Counted from the first letter of the stretch, positions 1 to 8,257 are shown. The stretch: 34,628 nucleotides of DNA from Streptomyces sp. HD (GCF_028369295.1 NZ_JAQMYP010000082.1:1-34628), one strand, 5' to 3'. A program made the numbers and translations. The notes: generated by a model not told the origin, from the sequence alone.

Positions 1-72
1 CGGCACGAGTGGCACGAGTACCGGTCCGAGGTGACGGCGTTCGAGCTGCGGAAGAATCTGCCGGTTCTTTGA
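1..72 (+). CDS. Glutamine synthetase family protein, C-terminal end (partial)
   Basis: Frame 1 is open from the window edge and encodes 23 residues ending RKNLPVL before TGA. The pattern E-W-x-x-Y-x-x-x-V-T-x-x-E-L is the usual C-terminus of type I glutamine synthetases. In S. coelicolor, glnE lies close to the glutamine synthetase paralogue SCO2241 (glnA2), described as acting on gamma-glutamyl polyamines, so this is probably its orthologue. That identification rests on remembered synteny and a very short tail; the catalytic part lies outside the window. A palindromic element follows directly and may end transcription. Confidence 0.65.
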   Translation, partial: RHEWHEYRSEVTAFELRKNLPVL

Positions 73-96
73 GGGCCCTCAGTGTCTGGTGACGGT

Positions 97-185
97 GGGG
101 CGCGGGGAGCGTTGGCGAGTGCTGCCCGTGGTGGGTTGCTCGCGCCCGCGCGGCGGAGCCGCATATCGACACAGCCCCGCGCCCC
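97..185. repeat. Palindromic intergenic element, possible convergent terminator
   Basis: Perfect 11-base arms, ggggcgcgggg at 97-107 and ccccgcgcccc at 175-185, enclose 67 bases that include a smaller hairpin around cggcggagccg. It fills the gap between the glutamine synthetase stop and the convergent VOC gene. The outer arms with the inner cggcggagccgcatatcgac core match a palindromic unit that I recall recurring between genes in Streptomyces genomes. That recurrence was not checked. Confidence 0.6.
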
Positions 186-194
186 TTGGGCTGG

Positions 195-635
195 CTACTG
201 GTCTGCCAGTTTGGACAGGACCTCGTGCAGTGGTTCCGTTGCCCTGCGCTTGTACTCCTGGATCGACCAGCCGTTGCCGTCGGGGTCCTTGAAGTACATG
301 AAGGTGGCGCCGTCGTCGGGGGCGTACTGGACCGGCTCGGAGATCTCCAGGCCGCGTTCGGTCAGCTCCGCGTGGGCCGCCTTGATGTCGGCCACGCAGA
401 GCTGGAGGCCCTGGTAGGAGCCGGGGGCCGGGCGTGGGCCCTGCGCCATCTCCCAGATGCTGTCGCCCAGGGCGAGCGAACAGCCGGAGCCCGGAGGCGT
501 CAGCTGGACGATGCGCATGCCCGGCATGACCTCCTGGTCGATGTCGACGTGGAAACCGACCTTGTCCCGGTAGAAGTCGCGGGCCCGGTCGATGTCGGTC
601 ACGGGCAGCGGGATCACTTCGAGCGTGAAGTCCAT
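195..635 (-). CDS. VOC family protein (glyoxalase/bleomycin-resistance fold)
   Basis: The 146-residue protein has the paired beta-alpha-beta-beta-beta modules of the vicinal oxygen chelate superfamily. It begins with V-T-D-I-D-R-A-R-D-F-Y near residues 12-22 and ends with the signature F-K-D-P-D-G-N-G-W-S-I near residues 114-124. This fold supports metal-dependent lyases, dioxygenases and drug-binding proteins; the substrate cannot be read from the sequence. It probably acts in the cytosol, as there is no signal peptide. A TCCTCC block at 642-647, GGAGGA on the coding strand, supports the ATG at 635. It lies two bases downstream of the PPOx gene stop, so the two genes are probably co-transcribed. 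Confidence 0.85.
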   Translation of the reverse strand: MDFTLEVIPLPVTDIDRARDFYRDKVGFHVDIDQEVMPGMRIVQLTPPGSGCSLALGDSIWEMAQGPRPAPGSYQGLQLCVADIKAAHAELTERGLEISEPVQYAPDDGATFMYFKDPDGNGWSIQEYKRRATEPLHEVLSKLADQ

Positions 636-637
636 CG

Positions 638-1159
638 CTAGTCCTCCAAGGTGAATCGCCAGCGGGTCTGGCTGAACGGCTCACCCTTACCGAAGCCGAA
701 AACCGTGCGCGGCGCCACCGAAAAGACATAGGCGTCTCCAGAGCCGTGCCGGAAGCGGCCGTTGACCACATCGAAGTGCCAGAAGCTGCCGTACTTCGCC
801 TCCCACCCGGCGGCCAGTTCGCGCAGCCGGGCGTCGTCGGTGATCCGCACCGCCTCGCCCTCGACCACCAGGTCGTATCCCTTGTCCCAGGTGTTCGTGC
901 CGGTCGTCAGGACGACGTCCGGGTTCAGGGCGAGGTTCCTCGCCTTGCGCTCCTCCGGGCCCGTGCAGAAGTGCAGCGCGCCCTCCGACCAGACCGTGGG
1001 CAGCGGGGTCACATGGGGCCGCCCGTCCGGCCGTACCGTCGAGATCCAGAACAGCTCGGCCTCGGCCAGCAGCTTCTCGGCCTCCGCCCACGGGGTCGCG
1101 GTGGCCGTCTTGTCGCTGTAGCGCGTATCCAGCCGCGTCTGCGGTTGCTTGTGGGTCAT
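638..1159 (-). CDS. Pyridoxamine 5'-phosphate oxidase family (PPOx-fold) protein
   Basis: The 173-residue protein has the split-barrel flavin-binding fold. Visible family motifs are F-W-I-S-T-V-R-P-D-G-R-P-H-V-T-P-L near residues 37-53, F-C-T-G-P-E-E-R-K-A-R-N-L near 69-81, and V-V-E-G-E-A-V-R near 98-105. Relatives bind FMN or F420 and often act as reductases of unknown substrate; whether this one uses FMN or F420 cannot be decided here. The ATG at 1159 has a GGAGGG ribosome site six bases upstream (1166-1171). It is the first gene of a two-gene minus-strand unit with the VOC protein and is divergent from glnE. Confidence 0.85.
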   Translation of the reverse strand: MTHKQPQTRLDTRYSDKTATATPWAEAEKLLAEAELFWISTVRPDGRPHVTPLPTVWSEGALHFCTGPEERKARNLALNPDVVLTTGTNTWDKGYDLVVEGEAVRITDDARLRELAAGWEAKYGSFWHFDVVNGRFRHGSGDAYVFSVAPRTVFGFGKGEPFSQTRWRFTLED

Positions 1160-1317
1160 CGGACGCCCTCCAGACGTGTCGCCCAGGTGTCGCTCGACAA
1201 GGCAGACCGTGCGGGCCGTCGAAACTCATCGGCGCCACTGTCGGAGACTGCGGTTAGGCTCGACCGCGTACGACCTTGATCGGGCGCGTGCGTCCCCGAT
1301 CCGACGGGAGGGCGAGC

Positions 1318-4317
1318 ATGACGGCGCCGGGGCGCAGGAGCAGTACCTTCACGCGGCTGCTGCGGCACGGATTCACCGACCCGTCGGCCGCCGAGCGGCT
1401 GCTGGAGGGCGTCGAGCTGGTGCCGATCAGGAACGACCCCGTGCTGCTGGAGGCCCTCGGCGCCACCGCCGACCCGGACCTCGCCCTGCACGGTCTCGCC
1501 CGGCTCCTCGAAGCACAGCCCGACCCCGCCGCCCAGCGGCAACTGCTCGACACGGTGATAGCGGCCAAGCCCCTGCGTGACCGGCTGCTCGGCGTGCTCG
1601 GCGCCTCCGCCGCGCTCGCCGACCACCTGGCCAAGCACTGCGACGACTGGCAGGCGCTGGTCATGTACGAGCCGCAGGACCTGCACCCCGGGGTGGAGGA
1701 GTTCGAGCGCGGCCTCGCCGACGCCACCGACCCGGTGTCCCTGCGCGTCGCCTACCGGCGCTGTCTGCTGTCCATCGCAGCGCGTGACGTGTGCGGCACC
1801 ACCGACCTGGCGCAGACCGCCGCCGAGCTCGCCGACCTCGCCACCGCGACCCTGCGCGCCGCCCTCGCCATCGCCCGTGCCGCCGCGCCGGAGGACGCCG
1901 CGCTGTGCCGGCTCGCGGTGATCGCGATGGGCAAGTGCGGGGGCCACGAGCTCAATTACGTCTCCGACGTCGACGTCATCTTCGTCGGCGAGGCCCTGGA
2001 CGGCGCCGACGAGGGCAAGGCGCTGCGGTCCGCCACCAAGCTCGCCTCGCACATGATGCGGATCTGCTCCGAGACGACCGTCGAGGGATCCATCTGGCCC
2101 GTGGACGCCAACCTGCGGCCCGAGGGCCGCAACGGCCCCCTGGTGCGGACGCTGAGCAGTCACCTCGCCTACTACCAGCGCTGGGCCAAGACCTGGGAGT
2201 TCCAGGCGCTGCTCAAGGCACGACCGGTGGCCGGCGACATCGAGCTGGGCGAGGAGTACGTCACCGCCCTGGAGCCGCTGGTCTGGAAGGCCGCCGAGCG
2301 GGAGAACTTCGTCGCCGACGTGCAGAAGATGCGGCGGCGGGTGGTGGAGAACATCCCGGTCGCCGAGCTGGACCGCCAGCTCAAGCTCGGTCCGGGTGGG
2401 CTCCGGGACGTCGAATTCGCCGTACAGCTGCTGCAGTTGGTGCACGGCCGCGACGACGCGTCGCTGCGCAGCGGCACCACGCTGGACGCCCTGCACGCCC
2501 TCGCCGCCGGCGGCTACGTCGGCCGTGCCGATGCCGCACAGCTCGACGACGCCTACCGCTTCCTGCGCTCCATGGAGCACCGCATCCAGCTCTACCGGCT
2601 GCGGCGCACCCACCTGGTGCCCGAGGACGACGCCGATCTTCGCCGCATCGGGCGCTCGCTCGGTCTGCGCGTCGACGCGGTCGCCGAGCTGAACCGCGAG
2701 TGGAAACGGCACGCGAGTGTCGTACGGCGGCTGCACGAGAAGCTCTTCTACCGGCCGCTGCTCGACGCCGTCGCCCAACTCGCCCCGGGCGAGGCCCGGT
2801 TGAGCGCGGGGGCGGCGCGTGAGCGGCTGGTCGCGCTCGGGTACGACGATCCGGCCTCCGCGCTGCGGCATCTGGAGGCGCTGGCCTCCGGGGTCACCCG
2901 CAAGGCGGCGATCCAACGCACGCTGCTGCCGGTGCTGTTGGGCTGGTTCGCGGACTCCGCCGATCCGGACGCGGGGCTGCTGAACTTCCGCAAGGTGTCG
3001 GACGCGCTCGGCAAGACCCCTTGGTATCTGCGGCTGCTGCGGGACGAGGGCGCCGCTGCCGAGAACCTCGCGCGTGTGCTGTCGGCCGGGCGGCTCGCCC
3101 CGGATCTGCTGATGCGGGCCCCGGAGGCGGTGGCGCTGCTCGGCGACGGAGACGGGGGCACCGGGCTGGAGCCTCGTTCGCGTGCCCACCTGGAGCAGGA
3201 GATCCTCGCGGCAGTGGGCCGTGCCGACGGTGCCGTCCAGGCGGTGACGGCGGCGCGTGGTGTGCGGCGCCGGGAACTGTTCCGTACGGCCGCCGCCGAC
3301 ATCGTCGACTCCTACGGCACCGAGACGAAGCCGGCCGAGGCGGATCAGGGTGCGCTGGTGGACCGGGTCGGGGCCGCGGTGTCGGACCTCACGGCGGCGA
3401 CCCTGGCGGGCACGCTGCGTGCGGTGGTGCGGGACGGGTGGGGGGACACCCTGCCGACCCGGTTCGCGATCATCGGCATGGGGCGCTTCGGCGGGCACGA
3501 GCTGGGATACGGCAGCGACGCGGACGTCTTGTTCGTGCACGAGCCGCGGGACGGCGTCGACGACCAGGAGGCCGCGACCGCCGCGAACCGGGTGGTCGCG
3601 GAGATGCGCAGGCTGCTGCAGATCCCGAGTGCGGATCCGCCGTTGCTGATCGACGCCGATCTGCGGCCGGAGGGCAAGTCGGGGCCGTCGGTCCGTACGC
3701 TGAACTCCTACGCGGCGTACTACCGGCGGTGGTCGCTGGTGTGGGAGTCGCAGGCGTTGCTGCGGGCCGAGGTGGTGGCCGGGGACGAGGGTCTGGGACG
3801 GCGGTTCATCGAGCTCGTCGATCCGCTGCGGTATCCCGCCGAGGGGCTCGGTGAGGACGCCGTGCGGGAGATCCGCCGGCTGAAGGCCCGTATGGAGTCC
3901 GAGCGGCTTCCTCGTGGTTCCGATCCCAAGCTGCACACCAAGCTCGGGCCGGGTGGGCTCTCCGACGTCGAGTGGACCGTTCAGCTCCTCCAGCTCCAGC
4001 ACGGCTGGGCCGAGCCGGGGCTGCGGACCACGCGGACCCGGGATGCCCTCGCCGCCGCCTGTGCGGCCGGGCTCATTCCGGGGGAGGAGGCGGCGATCCT
4101 GGACGAGGCGTGGGTGCTGGCCACTCGGGTGCGCAACGCGGTGATGCTGGTGCGCGGGCGGGCCGGGGACACCTTCCCGTCGGACATCCGGGAGCTGGCC
4201 GCGGTGGGGCGCTACCTGGGGTACGAGCCCGGGCACGCGGGCGACATGCTCGATGCGTATCGGCGTACGGCGCGTCGGGCTCGGGGGGTCGTGGAGGAGC
4301 TGTTCTACGGCGGGTGA
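1318..4317 (+). CDS. glnE: Bifunctional glutamine synthetase adenylyltransferase/deadenylyltransferase
   Basis: The 999-residue enzyme adds or removes AMP on a glutamine synthetase tyrosine, setting its activity by nitrogen status. It has the expected tandem layout. The N-terminal nucleotidyltransferase (adenylyl-removing half) has G-G-H-E-L-N-Y then S-D-V-D near residues 208-219. The C-terminal adenylating half has G-G-H-E-L-G-Y then S-D-A-D near 725-735. Each is followed by a copy of the L-R-P-E-G-(R/K)-x-G-P motif and a helical domain opening with L-G-P-G-G-L. The chosen ATG follows GGGAGG at 1306-1311; an in-frame ATG at 1276 lacks a ribosome site and would only add 14 non-family residues. 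Adjacency to a glutamine synthetase supports the role. Confidence 0.97.
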   Translation: MTAPGRRSSTFTRLLRHGFTDPSAAERLLEGVELVPIRNDPVLLEALGATADPDLALHGLARLLEAQPDPAAQRQLLDTVIAAKPLRDRLLGVLGASAALADHLAKHCDDWQALVMYEPQDLHPGVEEFERGLADATDPVSLRVAYRRCLLSIAARDVCGTTDLAQTAAELADLATATLRAALAIARAAAPEDAALCRLAVIAMGKCGGHELNYVSDVDVIFVGEALDGADEGKALRSATKLASHMMRICSETTVEGSIWPVDANLRPEGRNGPLVRTLSSHLAYYQRWAKTWEFQALLKARPVAGDIELGEEYVTALEPLVWKAAERENFVADVQKMRRRVVENIPVAELDRQLKLGPGGLRDVEFAVQLLQLVHGRDDASLRSGTTLDALHALAAGGYVGRADAAQLDDAYRFLRSMEHRIQLYRLRRTHLVPEDDADLRRIGRSLGLRVDAVAELNREWKRHASVVRRLHEKLFYRPLLDAVAQLAPGEARLSAGAARERLVALGYDDPASALRHLEALASGVTRKAAIQRTLLPVLLGWFADSADPDAGLLNFRKVSDALGKTPWYLRLLRDEGAAAENLARVLSAGRLAPDLLMRAPEAVALLGDGDGGTGLEPRSRAHLEQEILAAVGRADGAVQAVTAARGVRRRELFRTAAADIVDSYGTETKPAEADQGALVDRVGAAVSDLTAATLAGTLRAVVRDGWGDTLPTRFAIIGMGRFGGHELGYGSDADVLFVHEPRDGVDDQEAATAANRVVAEMRRLLQIPSADPPLLIDADLRPEGKSGPSVRTLNSYAAYYRRWSLVWESQALLRAEVVAGDEGLGRRFIELVDPLRYPAEGLGEDAVREIRRLKARMESERLPRGSDPKLHTKLGPGGLSDVEWTVQLLQLQHGWAEPGLRTTRTRDALAAACAAGLIPGEEAAILDEAWVLATRVRNAVMLVRGRAGDTFPSDIRELAAVGRYLGYEPGHAGDMLDAYRRTARRARGVVEELFYGG

Positions 4318-4324
4318 GGCTGCG

Positions 4325-4384
4325 CTTGTGGGGGGTGCGCGTCGATGCCTGCGGCGGCCGGTGCGGCCTTGTGGGGGTGCGCGT
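4325..4384. repeat. G-rich direct repeat pair downstream of glnE
   Basis: CTTGTGGGGGGTGCGCGT at 4325-4342 is repeated as CTTGTGGGGGTGCGCGT at 4368-4384, 43 bases apart and one G shorter. They occupy the short gap between the convergent ends of glnE and the PAP2 gene. Function is unknown. Confidence 0.7.
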
Positions 4385-4389
4385 AGCGC

Positions 4390-5376
4390 CTATGCGTGCG
4401 TCGTGGGTCGGGGCCGTGCCGGGGGGTGTCCGTCCTCGGTCGGGCGGCTCGGTTCGTCGGGAGAGTGCTCTGCGTTGACGCCCGCCGCTGCGGGCGGACA
4501 CCCCCCGGCACGTCCCCTTGCCGCCGTCGGCGACTGCGAGTGCGTGCGTGGTGACGCCATCACTCGCCTCGGCAGCGCGTGCGGGAGCGCTCCGTACCAG
4601 AGGCGTGCCACCGTGTAGCCGAAAGCCAGGCACATGAGGCCGCCCACCGCGTCCAGCCAGAAGTGGTTGGCCGTCGCGACGATGACGATCAGCGTCGTCG
4701 TGGGATAGAGCAGGCCCAGGATGCGGACCCAGGGCAGCCGGGCCAGGGCGAAGATCGTCAGGCCGCTCCAGACCGACCAGCCGATATGCATCGACGGCAT
4801 CGCGGCGTACTGGTTGGACATGTTCTTCAGGTCGCCGGAGGCCATCGAGCCCCAGGTGTCGTGGACCATGACCGTGTCGATGAAGCCGGTGTTGGTCATC
4901 AGCCGCGGGGGAGCGAGCGGATACAGGTAGTAACCGATCAGGGCCACGCCCGTGGTCGCGAACAGGACCAGGCGGGTCGCCGCGTAGCGGCCGGGGTGAC
5001 TGCGGTAGAGCCAGACCAGAACACCGAGGGTGACGATGAAGTGCAGCGTCGCGTAGTAGTAGTTCATGCCGACGATGAGCCAAGTCACCGAGTTCACGGT
5101 GTGGTTGATCGACTCCTCGACCGCGATGCCGAGGTGGTGCTCCAGCTGCCAGAGCCAGTCGGCGTTGCGCAGTGCTTCGGACCTCTGCTCCGGGACCGCG
5201 TTGCGGATGAGTGAGTACGTCCAGTAACTCACCGCGATCAGCAGGATCTCGAACCAGAGGCGGGGGCGACGCGGGGTGCGAAGTCGGCGCAGGGGACCCC
5301 TACCCGGCTCGTCCGCGACAGGTTGCGGAACGGCCGCTTCCCGGCCTTCCAGTGTCGTCACGGTGGTGTCACCCAT
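4390..5376 (-). CDS. PAP2-superfamily membrane phosphatase
   Basis: The 328-residue integral membrane protein has about six hydrophobic segments (near residues 41-58, 95-123, 134-152, 198-213, 219-236, 243-258). The PAP2 signature is split: Y-P-L-A-P-P-R-L near 152-159, P-S-M-H with H197, and N-H-F-W-L-D with H238 and D242, a phospho-relay set. This arrangement resembles the PAP2_3/inositol phosphorylceramide synthase-like subgroup, so a lipid phosphate or phosphoinositol substrate is plausible. I chose ATG 5376 because the 34 upstream in-frame residues look non-coding; no clear ribosome site precedes it. The last roughly 45 residues (284-328) are Pro/Arg-rich, outside the membrane core, and encoded by a palindromic repeat. 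Confidence 0.85.
   Translation of the reverse strand: MGDTTVTTLEGREAAVPQPVADEPGRGPLRRLRTPRRPRLWFEILLIAVSYWTYSLIRNAVPEQRSEALRNADWLWQLEHHLGIAVEESINHTVNSVTWLIVGMNYYYATLHFIVTLGVLVWLYRSHPGRYAATRLVLFATTGVALIGYYLYPLAPPRLMTNTGFIDTVMVHDTWGSMASGDLKNMSNQYAAMPSMHIGWSVWSGLTIFALARLPWVRILGLLYPTTTLIVIVATANHFWLDAVGGLMCLAFGYTVARLWYGALPHALPRRVMASPRTHSQSPTAARGRAGGCPPAAAGVNAEHSPDEPSRPTEDGHPPARPRPTTHA
4415..4512. repeat. 98-bp palindromic element with perfect 18-bp arms inside the PAP2 coding end
   Basis: The left arm cgtgccggggggtgtccg (4415-4432) is the exact reverse complement of the right arm (4495-4512), around a 62-base centre. The element lies in the last part of the PAP2 gene and supplies its C-terminal tail. 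Its length, perfect arms and position at a convergent gene end suggest either a small mobile palindrome or a strong terminator. I recall similar Pro-rich tails at the ends of other Streptomyces genes, but this was not checked. Confidence 0.75.
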
Positions 5377-5518
5377 AGGCACAGAGTCTGCCAGACATTC
5401 CTTCCCCGTCCGATCATCCCTCGGGCGGGTCCAGGACGCACGTTCTACGGCGGGCGTACAGCTCCATTCTCCTCCCAACGCAGGGCAGGATGCGCCGTTT
5501 CTCCGTCTTGGGGAGGAG

Positions 5519-6646
5519 TTAGGAGTGATTCCTGTTCCCGGGCGCCGAAGCAGTCGAACCGCGCACCACCAGTTCCGGCATGAACACGAACTCGCTGTGG
5601 GGCGCCGGAGTCCCGCCGATCTCCTCCAGCAGCGTGCGCACCGCGGCCTGGCCCATCGCCGGGACCGGCTTGCGGACCGTGGTGAGAGGCGGGTCGGTGA
5701 ACGCGATCAGCGGGGAGTCGTCGAAGCCGACCACCGAGATGTCCTGCGGAACCGCCAGACCGCGCTGCCGAGCCGCTCGTATCGCGCCCAGGGCCATCAT
5801 GTCGCTGGCGCAGACCACCGCGGTGCAGCCACGGTCGATCAGGGCGTTGGCGGCCGCCTGACCGCCCTCCAGCGTGTAGAGGGAGTGCTGGATCAGCTCC
5901 TTCTCGATGGTCTCCGCCGGCAGGCCCAGCTGGTCCTGCACCGTGCGGACGAAGCCCTCGATCTTGCGCTGGACCGGGACGAAGCGCTTGGGGCCCAGGG
6001 CCAGGCCGATGCGGGTGTGGCCCAGAGAGGCGAGGTGCGTGACCGCCAGGGTCATCGCGGCGCGGTCGTCGGGCGAGATGAACGGCGCCTGGACCTTCGG
6101 GGAGAAGCCGTCCACCAGGACGAAGGGGACGCCCTGGGCGCGCAGCCGCTCGTAGCGCTGCATGTCGGCGGTGGTGTCGGCGTGCAGGCCGGAGACATAG
6201 ATGATGCCGGCCACCCCGCGGTCGACGAGCATCTCCGTGAGCTCGTCCTCGGTGGAGCCGCCGGGCGTCTGGGTGGCCAGCACCGGGGTGTAGCCCTGCC
6301 GGGTCAGCGCCTGCCCGATGACCTGGGCGAGGGCCGGGAATATCGGGTTCTCCAGCTCCGGAGTGATCAGGCCCACCAGGCCCTCGCTGCGCTGTCGCAG
6401 TCTCACCGGGCGTTCATAGCCGAGCACGTCGAGTGCGGCCAGCACGGACTGGCGAGTGGTGGCGGCGACGCCGGGCTTCCCGTTGAGGACGCGGCTGACG
6501 GTCGCTTCGCTCACCCCCGCCTGAGCAGCGATGTCGGCAAGCCGTGTGGTCACGGCACTGGACTGTACCGGCCGTATGGCGCCTTGCACACCAATCGGAC
6601 GCCGCGGGCGACCTGTTGGCCGTCCTGACCCGGACTGCTGTGTCAT
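5519..6646 (-). CDS. malR: LacI-family maltose regulator MalR
   Basis: The 375-residue repressor has an N-terminal LacI helix-turn-helix (T-R-L-A-D-I-A-A-Q-A-G-V-S-E-A-T-V-S-R-V-L-N, residues about 34-55). A periplasmic-binding-protein-like effector domain follows (V-G-L-I-T-P-E-L-E-N-P-I-F, D-M-M-A-L-G, V-V-G-F-D-D-S-P). It is very close to Streptomyces MalR/Reg1, which represses maltose uptake and amylase genes and is released by maltodextrins. ATG 6646 has a GAGGGAG site at 6651-6657. A GTG at 6553 would begin right at the DNA-binding domain and is the main alternative; the extra 31 residues are basic and low in complexity. It is divergent from malE across a 288-base gap rich in CTTGCA motifs. 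Confidence 0.95.
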   Translation of the reverse strand: MTQQSGSGRPTGRPRRPIGVQGAIRPVQSSAVTTRLADIAAQAGVSEATVSRVLNGKPGVAATTRQSVLAALDVLGYERPVRLRQRSEGLVGLITPELENPIFPALAQVIGQALTRQGYTPVLATQTPGGSTEDELTEMLVDRGVAGIIYVSGLHADTTADMQRYERLRAQGVPFVLVDGFSPKVQAPFISPDDRAAMTLAVTHLASLGHTRIGLALGPKRFVPVQRKIEGFVRTVQDQLGLPAETIEKELIQHSLYTLEGGQAAANALIDRGCTAVVCASDMMALGAIRAARQRGLAVPQDISVVGFDDSPLIAFTDPPLTTVRKPVPAMGQAAVRTLLEEIGGTPAPHSEFVFMPELVVRGSTASAPGNRNHS

Positions 6647-6669
6647 CGCGCTCCCTCGTGAAAGTGATG

Positions 6670-6692
6670 GCAAGAGCTTGCAGAGTCTTGCA
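6670..6692. promoter_or_regulatory. Candidate MalR operator cluster, malR-proximal
   Basis: GCAAG-AG-CTTGC at 6670-6681 is a perfect 5-2-5 inverted repeat. It overlaps two CTTGCA direct repeats at 6677-6682 and 6687-6692, spaced ten bases, one helical turn. The site lies just upstream of the malR start, so autoregulation is likely. Assignment to MalR is inferred from LacI-type symmetry and from the same motif at other starch genes in this window. Confidence 0.6.
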
Positions 6693-6779
6693 CAGGTGGT
6701 CCGAGTGCCGCTCCACCGCTGTAAAGAAGCGTCTCACGGCGGTCGCCGCGCGGTCACGCGCCGGTAACTTCCGAGTCCT

Positions 6780-6807
6780 CTTGCACTTTTTTTCTGCAAG
6801 GTCTTTC
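6780..6807. promoter_or_regulatory. Candidate MalR operators at the malE promoter
   Basis: CTTGCA (6780-6785) and TGCAAG (6795-6800) form an inverted pair. It overlaps a 5-2-5 repeat, GCAAG-GT-CTTTC, at 6796-6807. The second motif runs into the predicted -35 region of malE, a position suited to repression by blocking polymerase. Confidence 0.6.
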
Positions 6808-6832
6808 GTGGAGCTTTCAACGCTGTTACGTT
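6804..6832 (+). promoter_or_regulatory. Predicted malEFG promoter
   Basis: TTTCGT at 6804-6809 and TACGTT at 6827-6832 are 17 bases apart. The -10 hexamer and its surroundings (CTTTCaacgctgtTACGTTCaCG) align with the predicted amylase and pullulanase promoters at 13391-13420 and 15243-15272. The start site is inferred, not measured. Confidence 0.5.
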
Positions 6833-6934
6833 CACGTCGCCCGGCGGCCGCAACGGCGCAGTCGGCAAGACAGCAGAGGCAGGCAGACGGGGCCGCCTCT
6901 GCACCACACGGGCTTTCACCCTCAAGGAGAACTC

Positions 6935-8203
6935 ATGCGGCGTGGCATAGCGGCCACCGCGCTGGTTGCGTCCCTCGCTCTCGCGGCGACGGCGTGCGGC
7001 GGCGGGGACAGCGGCAGCGATTCGAGCGGGCCGGTCACCATCACCTGGTGGGACACCTCCAACGCCACCAACGAGGCGCCGACGTACCAGGCCTTGGTCA
7101 AGGAGTTCGAGGCCGCCAACAAGGACGTCAAGGTCAAGTACGTCAACGTCCCCTTCGACCAGGCGCAGAACAAGTTCGACACCGCCGCCGGTTCCAAGGG
7201 CGCCCCGGACATCCTGCGCTCCGAGGTCGGCTGGACCCCCGCCTTCGCCAAGAAGAGCTTCTTCCTGCCGCTGGACGGCACCGAGGCCCTCGCCGACCAG
7301 GCCAAGTTCCAGCCCAACCTGATCGAGCAGGCCAAGTACGAGGGCAAGGTCTACGGCGTTCCGTTCACCACGGACACCCTCGCGCTCGTCTACAACAAGG
7401 ACCTGTTCAAGAAGGCCGGCGTCGAGGCCCCCAAGACCTGGGACGACCTGAAGAAGGCCGCCGCCAAGATCAAGGACAAGACCGGCGTCGACGGCTACTG
7501 GGGCTCCACCCAGGCCTACTACGCCCAGACGTTCCTCTACGGCGAGGGCACCGACACCGTCGACGCCGACGCCAAGAAGATCACCGTCGCCGGCACCGAG
7601 GCCAAGAAGGGCTACGGCACCTGGCTGAGCCTCTTCGACGGCAAGGGCCTGCACAAGGCCGACACCACCGCCGACGCCTACGCCCACATCCAGGAGGCGT
7701 TCGTCAGCGGCAAGGTCGCCGCGATCATGCAGGGCCCGTGGGAGATCACCAACTTCTACAAGGGCTCCGCGTTCAAGGACAAGGCCAACCTCGGCATCGC
7801 CACCGTCCCGGCCGGCTCCTCCGGCAAGGCGGGCGCCCCGACCGGCGGCCACAACCTCTCCGTGTACGCCGGCTCCGACGAGGCGCACCAGAAGGCCGCG
7901 CTGAAGTTCGTGAACTTCATGACCTCGGCGAAGGCCCAGGAGACCATCGCCCTGAAGAACAACACGCTGCCCACGCGTGACGACGCCTACACCGCCAAGG
8001 TCAAGGCCGACCCGGGCATCGCCGGCTACCAGGGCGTCCTCGCCGCCGCCCAGCCGCGCCCCGCGCTGCCCGAGTACAGCTCCCTGTGGGGCCCGCTGGA
8101 CACCGAGCTGCTGAAGATCGCCGGTGGCAAGGAGTCCCTGGACAAGGGCCTGAGCACCGCCGAGACCTCGATCGCCAAGCTGGTCCCGGACTTCACCAAG
8201 TGA
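6935..8203 (+). CDS. malE: Maltose/maltodextrin ABC transporter substrate-binding lipoprotein MalE
   Basis: This 422-residue extracellular solute-binding protein starts with a lipoprotein signal; the lipobox A-T-A-C places the modified cysteine at residue 21. A Gly/Ser-rich linker leads to a family 1 binding fold with I-T-W-W-D-T near residue 35, V-Y-G-V-P-F-T-T-D-T-L-A-L-V-Y-N-K near 138-154 and A-A-I-M-Q-G-P-W near 265-272. It captures maltose and maltodextrins outside the membrane and hands them to MalF/MalG. The ATG has an AAGGAG site at 6924-6929. The gene is lysine-rich and very GC-biased, as expected for a highly expressed binding protein. It is the first gene of malEFG, under candidate MalR operators. 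Confidence 0.95.
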   Translation: MRRGIAATALVASLALAATACGGGDSGSDSSGPVTITWWDTSNATNEAPTYQALVKEFEAANKDVKVKYVNVPFDQAQNKFDTAAGSKGAPDILRSEVGWTPAFAKKSFFLPLDGTEALADQAKFQPNLIEQAKYEGKVYGVPFTTDTLALVYNKDLFKKAGVEAPKTWDDLKKAAAKIKDKTGVDGYWGSTQAYYAQTFLYGEGTDTVDADAKKITVAGTEAKKGYGTWLSLFDGKGLHKADTTADAYAHIQEAFVSGKVAAIMQGPWEITNFYKGSAFKDKANLGIATVPAGSSGKAGAPTGGHNLSVYAGSDEAHQKAALKFVNFMTSAKAQETIALKNNTLPTRDDAYTAKVKADPGIAGYQGVLAAAQPRPALPEYSSLWGPLDTELLKIAGGKESLDKGLSTAETSIAKLVPDFTK

Positions 8204-8209
8204 TCCCGA

Positions 8210-8257
8210 GTGGCCGCCGGAACTCCCTGATCATGGGGGGAGAGTTCCGGCGGCCAC
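8210..8257 (+). promoter_or_regulatory. malE-malF intergenic hairpin
   Basis: Perfect 16-base arms (GTGGCCGCCGGAACTC at 8210-8225 and its reverse complement at 8242-8257) begin six bases after the malE stop and end 56 bases before malF. There is no T-run. In transporter operons such a hairpin often protects the binding-protein mRNA or partly terminates, giving more MalE than permease. That role is inferred here. Confidence 0.75.

Noticed and set aside
1156..4236. A 1026-codon minus-strand frame opposite glnE
   Set aside because: Shadow of glnE, which has full domain support; the antisense product is only repetitive Arg/Gly/Val-rich sequence.
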